NCBI GenBank assembly: GCA_966250015.1
Contig: CBINFS010000001.1
Span: 232,065-296,064 of the forward strand
DNA from: CBINFS01 sp966250015
GTDB taxonomy: Bacteria > Bacteroidota > Rhodothermia > Rhodothermales > DASSAV01
DNA length: 64,000 bases
Direction: 5' to 3'
Positions within the stretch are counted from its first letter, which is position 1, and each line of letters begins with the position of its first letter. The notes beneath the pieces were generated by a model. It was not told the DNA's origin and made no database searches. It worked only from the letters and a program-made list of their open reading frames with translations. Below are positions 54,308-61,916 of the stretch, piece after piece. Made by a program: the position numbers and the translations under genes.

Positions 54308-54577
54308 ATGAACGTTCAGGACTTCAAATTCTTTTTGATACATAGAAGTGGTTATCGGGCACTCGGGGCCAGCCGAAAAATCGGCAATGGATACCTGATG
54401 TTTCGGATTCACCATCCCAGCGCCAACGTGTACGACGCACTCGGCACACGCAAGCCTTACGAGTGTGTCGGCGGCATCGCGAGCGACGACATCCAGCAGA
54501 TGATCGAGAGTGGGGAGTGGGACATCGCGTCGGACAGCCCGTACGAACAGGTTGAGGCGGAGGAGGCCGTATTTTGA
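54308..54577 (+). CDS. Small protein of unknown function
   Basis: An 89-residue protein with no signal peptide or membrane segment. The first 50 residues mix basic and aromatic residues (FKFFLIHRSGYRAL), and the last 30 are strongly acidic (SDDIQQMIESGEWDIASDSPYEQVEAEEAVF). I recognise no family. Codon use and the start position behind the tandem repeat make it plausible as a gene; a strong terminator follows 22 bases after the stop. Confidence 0.6.
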   Translation: MNVQDFKFFLIHRSGYRALGASRKIGNGYLMFRIHHPSANVYDALGTRKPYECVGGIASDDIQQMIESGEWDIASDSPYEQVEAEEAVF

Positions 54578-54599
54578 TAAGTGGTTAGTTTCAGTGACT

Positions 54600-54645
54600 A
54601 AAAAGAGGGAGCGGGGCCGTCTGGGTCGCCGCTCCCTCTCTTTTT
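54600..54645. terminator. Bidirectional intrinsic terminator
   Basis: AAAAAGAGGGAGCGG pairs with CCGCTCCCTCTCTTTTT (one bulged base) around a 14-base loop, with T-runs on both strands. It lies between the 89-residue gene and the convergent SDR gene. Confidence 0.88.
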
Positions 54646-55426
54646 ATCCCTGGAGGAGCGACCCGCCGCCGTCGATCCAGATGGGGGTGCCCGTGATGTG
54701 GCTCGACCGGTCCGACGCGAGGAAAAGGACGAGCTCGGCTACCTGCTCGGGTTTACCGGCCTTGCCCTCGCTGAGGGGGATGCCGCCTTCCGGGAAAATG
54801 GCGGGTTCAGCCGCTTTCTCGACGTTCCTACGTTCGGTGTGCTCTTCGACGTCGGACTCGATGGCGCCCGGGCAAATGGCGTTGACGCGAATACGCATCT
54901 TGGCGAGCTCGAGGGCCAGCATCTGCATGAGGGCGATCTGGCCGGCCTTCGACGTGGAATACGCGCTGGCGCCGGCCGTCGAAAACTGCCGCGTGCCGTT
55001 GACGGACGATGTGATGATCACCGAGCCACCCCGGCGTTTCAAATAGGGGACTGCGTATTTGATCGTGTAGAACGTTCCGGTAAGGTTGATCGAGAGCGTC
55101 TGGTTCCACTCTTCGGGTTTAATCTCTTCGATCGGCGCCCAGACGCCGTTGACACCGGCGTGGGCGAAGACGACGTCGAGCTGACCCCACGTGCGGTCGA
55201 TTTCTTCGTACACGCGCTGAACGTCCCTGTAATTCGCGATGTCGGCCGCGATGGCCAGCGCCTGCCCGCCCTCGTTTTCGATCTCCTTGACCGTCCTGTC
55301 GAGCTTTTCTTTCGTCCGCCCTGAAACGGCCACCCTGGCACCTTCGCGGGCGAACAGGAGGGCGGTAGCCTTCCCGATCCCCGAACCTCCACCCGTCACG
55401 AGCGCCACTTTCCCCTCGAGTTCCAT
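54644..55426 (-). CDS. SDR-family oxidoreductase
   Basis: A 260-residue classical short-chain dehydrogenase. The cofactor motif is TGGGSGIGKA, NAG is replaced by HAG (VFAHAGVNG), Ser is in TSSVNG, and the catalytic Tyr-x-x-x-Lys is YSTSKAG. ICPGAIES and the terminal WIDGGGSL are typical of the glucose-dehydrogenase/3-oxoacyl reductase group. The NAG change is minor and the catalytic set is intact. GGGAGGGAG precedes the ATG at 55426; a longer frame opens at 55462. Substrate unknown; apparently monocistronic. Confidence 0.9.
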   Translation of the reverse strand: MELEGKVALVTGGGSGIGKATALLFAREGARVAVSGRTKEKLDRTVKEIENEGGQALAIAADIANYRDVQRVYEEIDRTWGQLDVVFAHAGVNGVWAPIEEIKPEEWNQTLSINLTGTFYTIKYAVPYLKRRGGSVIITSSVNGTRQFSTAGASAYSTSKAGQIALMQMLALELAKMRIRVNAICPGAIESDVEEHTERRNVEKAAEPAIFPEGGIPLSEGKAGKPEQVAELVLFLASDRSSHITGTPIWIDGGGSLLQG

Positions 55427-55578
55427 ATCTCCCTCCCTCTCTGTTCGTGCATATATCGTCAAATAACGCTCCCCATCGAATTCCGGTCACGGGCAAGGCG
55501 TAACGATGTTATACTACATGCTCGCCAGCGGCTACATAGCTCAGTTTGTGAACGTAAGGAAGGGCGGGGAATGTATCC

Positions 55579-56469
55579 TTACGGCGTTTCGCCGAGGACG
55601 ATGCCGGCGTAGATGGCGGAGGTGCTCTGGATTTCAGGAGGGAGGCGGCCGTTTGAGAAGCGGACGAAGATTTCGCGGACGTAAGGCAGGCGGTCCGTCA
55701 GGCTGTAGCTGACGTCGAGCGCGACGTACGTTGCCAGCGGGTCATCGCTTTCTTCAACGATCTCCGGCAAGCCGAAGCTGTTGAAGAAGCGGAAGTCGAC
55801 GTGCAGGCCAAGGGGGCGGAGGATAGGACTATTGAGCCGTTGGCCGATTAAAAACTTCCAGGAGGCAGCCCCGTCGATCCGGGCGAAGGGGGATAGATCC
55901 TCGTCGATGGAATCGCGGAGGTCGGACTTGAGCGGTTTCACGGCGTTGAGACCAACCACAACCGACGGCACCAGGAACCACCAGCCTTCGTCCTTGATGT
56001 TGATGTAGCTGAGCTCGCCGCCGCCGGCGAGGTTGACGGCGTCGAACACCTGGTCGGCCTCGGCCTTTACGTCAGCGCCAATTTCGATGAAGCCCCAGTC
56101 TTTCGTGGGGCGGGGAAGCTGGGGCTCCGGGTCATCAGGTGAAAACTCTGGGGGCTCAGGTGTTCTTTTTAAGCTGATCGACCAGCCCGCGTTCAGCTTT
56201 GCGGTGAGGTTTTCGGGGTTGTGGCGTGGTTTGAGGGCGACGGCCCCCTCGGCAGCGGCCGAATAGTACCATCCCTTCGGGTACGTCCCTGCAGCCGGTT
56301 GCGAATAGTACTCGTCCCGTACCGCTCCAGAAAACCGGACGGCCAAGGTGAAGGCGTCCTCACTTCGGAGGATCGCCGGCCTCAGCTCGAGGGCGGACGT
56401 CTGGGCAAACGCTGTACCGGCGACGAACAGCAACGGGAGAACGACGAATACACGGAATAGGGGTGGCAT
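55579..56469 (-). CDS. Exported strand-rich protein next to an amidohydrolase
   Basis: A 296-residue protein with a signal peptide (to about residue 22, AFAQ). The mature chain is rich in short amphipathic strands and ends VLGETP. It has a Pro-rich segment (RTPEPPEFSPDDPEPQLPRPTKD at about 110-130) but no domain I know; an outer-membrane or periplasmic barrel is possible. The start ATG at 56469 is chosen; a GTG at 56481 is in the same frame. The upstream amidohydrolase ends 33 bases before it, so the two are probably co-transcribed. Confidence 0.75.
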   Translation of the reverse strand: MPPLFRVFVVLPLLFVAGTAFAQTSALELRPAILRSEDAFTLAVRFSGAVRDEYYSQPAAGTYPKGWYYSAAAEGAVALKPRHNPENLTAKLNAGWSISLKRTPEPPEFSPDDPEPQLPRPTKDWGFIEIGADVKAEADQVFDAVNLAGGGELSYINIKDEGWWFLVPSVVVGLNAVKPLKSDLRDSIDEDLSPFARIDGAASWKFLIGQRLNSPILRPLGLHVDFRFFNSFGLPEIVEESDDPLATYVALDVSYSLTDRLPYVREIFVRFSNGRLPPEIQSTSAIYAGIVLGETP

Positions 56470-56502
56470 GGTATCGTACACGATTGGAGTGCGAGAGCGG
56501 GT

Positions 56503-58248
56503 CTACACGACTTCGCTGCCGAAACGATAGAGGGCATCGACGAATCCGGCTAATTCGGCCAGCGTCTTGTCGCCGTCGGAGAAAAATTCCGCCAGCTTGG
56601 TGACGGTCTCTTTGACCGATTGCCCGGTCTCGCCCCGAGCGCCGGTGGCCCGGATGTAGGCATCCACGTCCTGCGCCAGCTTTTTGCACTTCCTGTTGAA
56701 GATCGTGGCGGTTTCGTGCTCCTTGTTCCAGTACTGGAGCTGCCGCAGGCGAACGTCCTTGACCTGGTCGAACGGGAGCGTCCGGTGCACGGGGTAAAGC
56801 TGGTCGAAGAGAGCCTCGTACGTACGCTTGTGCGCCTCGTTATTCTTCGACCATCGGCTATCTACCCGCGTCACGGTGAAGACGGTGGGACCAAAGAGGT
56901 GGTCTATCGCCGACTTGAGCCAGGGGGCAGGCTCGGCGCCGACACGGTTATGGTTGGCGTGGACGAAACGACAGTAACGTTCGACGTTCGGCCCGCCCGC
57001 TTTTGATGCCTGATCGGGCAGGTTCAGGAAAGCGCGAGGCGCAATTTCGCTTATCAGGCTGAACTCCTTCGGCGTGAGATGGCTCTGGAAATATTGCCAG
57101 AAGTGCTCTTCGGTGAGCCGCATGCGGACGAGCCAGCCGTCGGTGCCGAAGAGGATCCGTTTCTGGTACGGGCTGCCGTCTTGCAGAAATCCTTTGAGGT
57201 GGCGGAAGTAGTTTTTCTCCGCATCACCGCCGCCCATCATCTGGACGTGATACGAGACGTCCGTGTACACTCCCTGGAAATCCTTCATAAGCGTGAGGAT
57301 GCGGCCCGTCCAGGAATTGGGGTCGATGGCCGGTCCGACGAGGCCCTGCGCGCCGCCGAAGTGGGCGACGCACAGGCGAAGGTCGGGATTTCGGTTGAGA
57401 ACGGGCAGCCAGTGCGAAGGATCGCAGAGGCCGATGTTCGCCGTACTCGCATAAAAGCCACCGTGCGTGCAATGGACGACGATCGGCAACGACATCTCCC
57501 GGCAGTAGTCGTACACTTCCTGCATCTCGGGCGTGTCGACGCTGTAGCCGAGCGAAGGGTATAGCTTGACGCCGACGAACCCCATCTGCTCAACCGCCTG
57601 CTTCAACGTCGTGAGGGTGTCCTTACGGACGGGGTTCACACAGTAAAAGGGTAGAATGCGGCCGGGGAAGCGGAGAACGGCTTCGGAGTTTTCCCGAAGC
57701 TGACGCATGAACAGCTGCTCGTCGCGATCGTCGTTGTCCCCGGCGGTGATGTCCATCATGAGGGAGACGAGCAGGTCGTCGGGGTCGAGGTGGGCGAGGA
57801 GCTTTTCGGCCACGTCGCCGGCCGAGGGCTGGAGGCAGAGACGAAGGGTCTGGACGATGTCGAAGAACGTGCTCTTGTTTGCATCGCCGTCCTGCCGGTC
57901 GATGGCAGTAGAGAGCTTGTCGAGAATACTGCGAAGCGCCGCCGATCCGAGTGTTTCGACGGGCATGCTTCCAAGGATTCGGACCTCCAGGGGGAGGTTG
58001 TTCTGCTGGTCCTTTACGAACTTTTTGAACCCGCTGTTTTTCTTGATTTTCTTTAGCAGGCGGGTGAGGAGATCCTCTTCGACGAGCAATTCGGGATGAT
58101 CGAGCTGTTCGACGAGGAGGTCTTCGACGGCGCTGATCACAAAATCAGGGAGCCGCTCTTGCGTTAGCCGGTCGACGAGGATCGAGATGGTTTTGCGGGT
58201 GAGAACGGTGTGGAGCGAGAAGATGTGAGCGTGACAGTTTACCCGCAT
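56503..58248 (-). CDS. Amidohydrolase-superfamily protein with large N-terminal insertion
   Basis: A 581-residue protein of the amidohydrolase-2 type. The first metal motif HAH is at the very N-terminus (MRVNCHAHIFS, His6 and His8). An insertion of about 170 residues, largely helical, precedes the barrel. Further ligands are visible: Lys228 in VGVKLYPSLG, His259 in VVHCTHGG, His296 in VAHFGG and Asp370 in LFGTDGW. A helical C-terminal extension of about 130 residues follows. This branch includes metal-dependent hydrolases and decarboxylases. The substrate is unknown, and both extensions are unusual. Confidence 0.83.
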   Translation of the reverse strand: MRVNCHAHIFSLHTVLTRKTISILVDRLTQERLPDFVISAVEDLLVEQLDHPELLVEEDLLTRLLKKIKKNSGFKKFVKDQQNNLPLEVRILGSMPVETLGSAALRSILDKLSTAIDRQDGDANKSTFFDIVQTLRLCLQPSAGDVAEKLLAHLDPDDLLVSLMMDITAGDNDDRDEQLFMRQLRENSEAVLRFPGRILPFYCVNPVRKDTLTTLKQAVEQMGFVGVKLYPSLGYSVDTPEMQEVYDYCREMSLPIVVHCTHGGFYASTANIGLCDPSHWLPVLNRNPDLRLCVAHFGGAQGLVGPAIDPNSWTGRILTLMKDFQGVYTDVSYHVQMMGGGDAEKNYFRHLKGFLQDGSPYQKRILFGTDGWLVRMRLTEEHFWQYFQSHLTPKEFSLISEIAPRAFLNLPDQASKAGGPNVERYCRFVHANHNRVGAEPAPWLKSAIDHLFGPTVFTVTRVDSRWSKNNEAHKRTYEALFDQLYPVHRTLPFDQVKDVRLRQLQYWNKEHETATIFNRKCKKLAQDVDAYIRATGARGETGQSVKETVTKLAEFFSDGDKTLAELAGFVDALYRFGSEVV

Positions 58249-58379
58249 GGGAACGCACCGTATGGTCGGCCGGATGAATTGGGTACATCCGGTTAAAAAG
58301 GTACGATACTCTCATTAGCGCCGTCAACGAAGCGCCGTCTACACTTTTGGCGCAAGTGCCAAGAAAGAAAAGTGCTACG

Positions 58380-59033
58380 TCAGGTGGAGACCGGCATCAC
58401 CGGATCGGCGGGGCGTTCACGTTTGAATCGAAAATCACACTTGTCGGCTCCATTTGCGATCGTGCCCGACCGCACGAGCGTCAATCCGGCGATACCCGAC
58501 GTGACGTAATCGACCTCGCAGAGGATCGAGGCGTATTTACCGTAGCCATGCCTTTCGAACAGCTTGCATATCCCGCATTCGAGGATGTCGACCCCATACC
58601 CCAGGCCGAACGTTTCGTCTTTATCCGTGACGATCCTCGAAACGAACCCGTCCGGATGGCCACGTTCACCGAGCTTTCTATCCAGATACCTCAGTAGCAC
58701 GCGCGAAATTCGCGAACCGATCAGCTTTACGGGAAGCCTTTTGCGCCACGCCTGGAAACGGGTCTTCGGCCGTACGTAGTCCTGCGCGATCTCCAGGCAG
58801 ATCTGCCGGATGCGCTCGAAGCTTTCGCCCCGTCCATCCAGCACCTCGATCAAGGACAGAAAGTAGGCTGCGATGTCCAGCCTTCGGTCCATCGGGTTCT
58901 TCGACGATCTCGAGAATCGCACGTCTCCCTGGAGCGCCCGGTAACCCGCGTCGACGTCAGCCATCAAGGCATCCTCGTTTTGAGGGAAATGCGCCTCGAT
59001 GGCTTTCTGGAAGTACTTCCTGTACGTTTTCAT
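58380..59033 (-). CDS. L-2-amino-thiazoline-4-carboxylate hydrolase-like protein
   Basis: A 217-residue protein of the ATC-hydrolase family, in which one member opens the thiazoline ring of ATC on the way to cysteine; most have unknown roles. The family core is visible: GLGYGVDILECGICKLFERHG, CEVDYVTSGIAGLTLVRSGTIANGADKCDFRFKR. The conserved Cys and the terminal G-A-x-x-C-D-F-R-F motif are intact. I start at the ATG at 59033 (MKTYRKYFQKAIEAHF), which avoids overlap with the glycine-zipper gene 28 bases upstream; an open frame extends to 59105. Confidence 0.82.
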   Translation of the reverse strand: MKTYRKYFQKAIEAHFPQNEDALMADVDAGYRALQGDVRFSRSSKNPMDRRLDIAAYFLSLIEVLDGRGESFERIRQICLEIAQDYVRPKTRFQAWRKRLPVKLIGSRISRVLLRYLDRKLGERGHPDGFVSRIVTDKDETFGLGYGVDILECGICKLFERHGYGKYASILCEVDYVTSGIAGLTLVRSGTIANGADKCDFRFKRERPADPVMPVST

Positions 59034-59061
59034 CGGGTTAACGGGCCGGTGCCGGTCGTTC

Positions 59062-59259
59062 TCAATCTTTTCGAGGCCTTCTCTTTTTTTGCTGCTCGAG
59101 CGCAAGACCGATGGCCACCCCGATGGCGATGCCCGAACCCAAACCTACGGCCATGTCGTCCATTACGGCCCCAAGCAGCGCGCCGATCCCTACCCCTATG
59201 GCTACTCCCACGGCCAGGTTTCCGCCGGAGGTGCTCTCATTCTCATTTTGTGGTTGCAT
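59062..59259 (-). CDS. Small glycine-zipper membrane protein
   Basis: A 65-residue protein. After a polar N-terminus (MQPQNENESTSGG), residues 15-52 form a Gly-rich hydrophobic stretch with GxxxG spacing (VGVAIGVGIGALLGAV and GLGSGIAIGVAIGLAL), then a basic tail KKRRPRKD. Such glycine-zipper proteins pack as helical hairpins in the membrane. It is too short for assignment beyond this. The gene lies in line with the ATC-hydrolase-like gene, and its ATG is 17 bases from the epimerase stop. Confidence 0.72.
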   Translation of the reverse strand: MQPQNENESTSGGNLAVGVAIGVGIGALLGAVMDDMAVGLGSGIAIGVAIGLALEQQKKRRPRKD

Positions 59260-59275
59260 ATCGGTACTTTTTGAA

Positions 59276-60220
59276 TCAGCCGAGACCTTCGACGAAACCT
59301 TGCCTCCAGGTGGGGTAGGTCAGCGTCCAGTCGAGCTCGCGTTTGGCCTTCAGGTTCGATCCGCCGCGGCTCTCGGTCATGATCGCTACGCCTTCTTCAC
59401 CCATCAGGAACTTCGCGATCCAGGTCGGCACTTTGCGTGGCGGTTTGGCGCCAAAGACATCCGCCAGGAACGGCAGCCAGACGGAGACGGGAGCGGGCTC
59501 GTCGTCGACGATGTTGTAGATACCGGGTGTGCCGCGATCCATTGCCGCTACCGTTGCGCGGGCGACGTCCTCTATGTGGATGAACGACCAGATGCCGGAC
59601 CCGTCGCCCACGATGGGGATCATACGTTTACGGACCATGTCGGCGATGGCGCCGTCCCGGGAGATTCCGGTTCCCGGTCCGTAGAAGAAGCCGCAACGCA
59701 GGGCGAAAGCTTCGACGTCGGTGGACATAGACACCGCGTTTTCGAGGTGGCGGATGGCCGCGAGGGTATTGCGAAACCCGGCCGGCGGATTGGGGTCGAG
59801 CGGGTCCTCTTCCGTCTTGATCGGTCCACCCACCGGAGCAAACGGCCAGCCGCAGAAGCTCTGGGCGATAAAACGGCGGGCGCCAACCTCCCGCGCGGCC
59901 AATAGAAGGGTGTCGGTGACCTCGGTGCGGAACCGGTTCGTCAGCGCGAACTCCTGGTCGAACTTCCTGAAGTCTCCTGAAATGCCTGCGAGAGCCGTGA
60001 GATGATGGATGACGACCTCCGGCTCGGCCCTCCTGACCGCAGCCGTCAGGTCTTCGCGGTTGAGTGGATCGGCAACGACAGGTCTTGCGCCTGCCATCTC
60101 GACTTCTTGCCCTTTCTCCGGCGAGCGAACCAGTGCGATGACCTCGTGCCCATCGGCTACCAGCATGGGTACCAGAACCTTACCAACTGCTCCTGTACTT
60201 CCGGCTACAAATACCTTCAT
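59276..60220 (-). CDS. NAD-dependent epimerase/dehydratase family protein
   Basis: A 314-residue extended SDR. The N-terminal cofactor motif is VFVAGSTGAVGKVL, followed by RRAEPEVVIHHLTAL, RFIAQSFCGWPF and the C-terminal SFIHIEDVARATVAAM and YNIVDDEP, all typical of NAD(P)-dependent nucleotide-sugar or NmrA-like enzymes. The YxxxK catalytic Tyr is not evident, so it may be a non-catalytic or atypical member. It has no clear operon partner. Confidence 0.86.
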   Translation of the reverse strand: MKVFVAGSTGAVGKVLVPMLVADGHEVIALVRSPEKGQEVEMAGARPVVADPLNREDLTAAVRRAEPEVVIHHLTALAGISGDFRKFDQEFALTNRFRTEVTDTLLLAAREVGARRFIAQSFCGWPFAPVGGPIKTEEDPLDPNPPAGFRNTLAAIRHLENAVSMSTDVEAFALRCGFFYGPGTGISRDGAIADMVRKRMIPIVGDGSGIWSFIHIEDVARATVAAMDRGTPGIYNIVDDEPAPVSVWLPFLADVFGAKPPRKVPTWIAKFLMGEEGVAIMTESRGGSNLKAKRELDWTLTYPTWRQGFVEGLG

Positions 60221-60285
60221 GGCTCCATAATTCAGTCAATGAACGTTCAGTGTACCGGTGCGGATTGCACGACGAACCCGCACCT

Positions 60286-60684
60286 CTACTCTAGATCATT
60301 CACGACAAAACAGTCCGCTTCGATCTCAACGAGCCAGTCGGGGTCGATGAGGCGGCTGACCTCGACGAACGTAGACGCCGGCCGGACGTCAGCAAAGAAC
60401 TCGCCGTGCGCCCTCGCGGCTTCCTCCCAGCGGGAGACGTCCGTCAGCATGACGCGGGTGCGGACGACGTCTTTTTTCGATCCCCCTGCTTCCCTCACGG
60501 CCTTGAGGATGATCTCGAGGCAGCGGAGAGTCTGGCCGTAGAGGTCGCCGGGGCAGGCGGTGGATCCGTCGTCTGCGATGGGGGCGGTCCCGGAGACCGA
60601 GATGATGGGACCGACACGGACAGCTCTCGAAAAACCGATGGCCGGCTCGTATGGCGAACCTGAGGAAACGTTTTTGCGAGTCAT
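60286..60684 (-). CDS. RidA/YjgF/YER057c family protein
   Basis: A 132-residue RidA-family protein; RidA enzymes hydrolyse reactive enamine/imine intermediates from PLP enzymes. The start MTRKNVSSGSPYEPAIGFSRAVRVG, AGGSKKDVVRTRVMLTD and the terminal PASTFVEVSRL match the family. The Arg of the RidA active site is probably the one in VVRTRVM or its neighbour, which places it in an Rid subgroup I cannot settle. The start is the ATG at 60684; the open frame to 60825 lacks family similarity. Confidence 0.88.
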   Translation of the reverse strand: MTRKNVSSGSPYEPAIGFSRAVRVGPIISVSGTAPIADDGSTACPGDLYGQTLRCLEIILKAVREAGGSKKDVVRTRVMLTDVSRWEEAARAHGEFFADVRPASTFVEVSRLIDPDWLVEIEADCFVVNDLE

Positions 60685-60882
60685 TTCGGTGGGTAAAAGC
60701 GCGATCAGGCCGATCTTAGCGTCTTGGTGAATCGAATCTGCCCGTCGTCGAGGGTAGCAGGGCGGAGGTTTATGGATTTTAAACTGGGTGAAGGAGCCAA
60801 AAGCCGACTTTCTATGCGCGACCAATTACAATTGTTGGAACCACGGATCGCTGACAGTAATCATTTCACTTCTGAAAGAGTT

Positions 60883-61332
60883 TTACGCCTCTTCCAGTTC
60901 GTCCTCATATTCGATGACGTCATCAGGGCCATTCTTAACGGCTTCGAGAACGACCATTGGATAACGCATGGCGACGGTCAGAAGTGTACGCGCCGGTCCG
61001 CGTGGATCTCGCCGACCCTGTTCCCATTCCTGAAGGGTTCGTTTGCTTATTCCAAGTAGCTCGGCAAAGCCATCCTGCGTTTGCCGCAACCGTTCCCGGA
61101 TTTTTCTTATCGGAATCTCACCTTTTGCCGCTCCAACTGGTTTTCCGTTGAAGGCTTTTTTGAGATCATTTGCGGCACTTTCGAGGTCCCAGGTTACGCG
61201 CCCGTTTTCCTTCACTTCAAGCAATACCTTGCCCGAGTACGTGAACGTACGGGAAGGAATGCTTTGCCCTTTCTTGATGGCCACCATTTCACGAACGCTT
61301 TCTTTGAGCCGTTCGAAATCCCTGGGGTCCAT
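60883..61332 (-). CDS. NadS/HigA-type antitoxin with C-terminal helix-turn-helix
   Basis: A 149-residue protein. The N-terminal part is charged and flexible (FERLKESVREMVAIKKGQ), with a short strand pair GKVLLEVKENGRVTW. The C-terminal half has an XRE-type helix-turn-helix: IRERLRQTQDGFAELLGISKRTLQEWEQGRR. This is the layout of NadS/HigA antitoxins, whose N-terminal segment binds the toxin and whose HTH represses the operon. It lies 28 bases after a broken HigB/RelE-type toxin frame, in the usual toxin-first order. It may now act as a lone regulator. Confidence 0.87.
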   Translation of the reverse strand: MDPRDFERLKESVREMVAIKKGQSIPSRTFTYSGKVLLEVKENGRVTWDLESAANDLKKAFNGKPVGAAKGEIPIRKIRERLRQTQDGFAELLGISKRTLQEWEQGRRDPRGPARTLLTVAMRYPMVVLEAVKNGPDDVIEYEDELEEA

Positions 61333-61360
61333 GGCTCACCTCTCCTGTTTCGTAGCAGCG

Positions 61361-61678
61361 TTATTGCTTTAGTTCCTTCAGGATCGTAACCAACTCTCTT
61401 AGCTCCCGCTTCGTCAAGTCCGATTTCTCATTCTTGCTATAGACGTCGAGAAAGAAAATTTGGTGGTCGTCGACGAACCAGTAATAGATAACCCGAGCAC
61501 CTCCACTTTTACCTCGGCCACTCGCCTTGATACGAACCTTTCGCAAACCGCCGCCGCCACTGATAAGAGGTCCTTATTCGGGATTCTCAATGAGTATAAG
61601 CTGAAGCTGCCGATAATCTTCGTCACTTACACGATCGGCGAGTCGTTTTGTGAAAGATGGTAGTTCGGCAAACTCCAG
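61361..61678 (-). pseudogene. HigB/RelE-type toxin, broken by an in-frame TAA and lacking an ATG
   Basis: The minus strand from 61678 reads LEFAELPSFTKRLADRV and continues to IENPE, then meets TAA at 61576-61574. The same frame resumes with GPLISGGGLRKVR and runs on through VIYYWFVDDHQIF and VYSKNEKSDLTKREL to 61361. This is the complete HigB (PF06296-like) toxin, in which a residue after ENPE is normally Leu. The only start in place is CTG, after an in-frame TAA four codons back. The C-terminal part could start at an internal ATG (61546) but would lack half the fold. A sequencing error at 61574-61576 is possible. The antitoxin is intact downstream. Confidence 0.72.
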
Positions 61679-61859
61679 GGGCCGAGATTACGGCTTGATG
61701 CCGTCTCTCACACGACTCACCACTATTACGTACGGCAATGACGTACAAGGGTTTCGAGGTGAATTAACCAATCCGGAGCGCCAAAGACAAGAGGTAAAAG
61801 TGAGCTCAGTCGGATGTGCCTTGGACAGGCCTGCAAATGAAAGGTGCTTTCTAAAACGC

Positions 61860-61902
61860 GAGGATGGCACCCGGTTAAATCATATACCCGGGCGCCATCC
61901 TC
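61860..61902 (-). terminator. Intrinsic terminator of the right-edge DUF5916 gene
   Basis: GAGGATGGCACCCGG pairs, with one mismatch, with CCCGGGCGCCATCCTC. On the minus strand it is followed by GCGTTTT. It lies just past the DUF5916 stop. Confidence 0.8.
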
Positions 61903-61916
61903 AAACCTGAATACTT

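Noticed and set aside
55530..55575. tRNA-like start: GCGGCTACATAGCTCAGTTTGT
   Set aside because: It has a TAGCTCAGTT-like D-arm word but no GTTCGA T-loop, no anticodon stem and no closing acceptor strand within 90 bases.
54306..60250. CAATGAACGTTCAG at 54306-54319 and again at 60237-60250
   Set aside because: A 14-base match with a palindromic core is expected several times by chance in 64 kb, and the two sites have no shared context.
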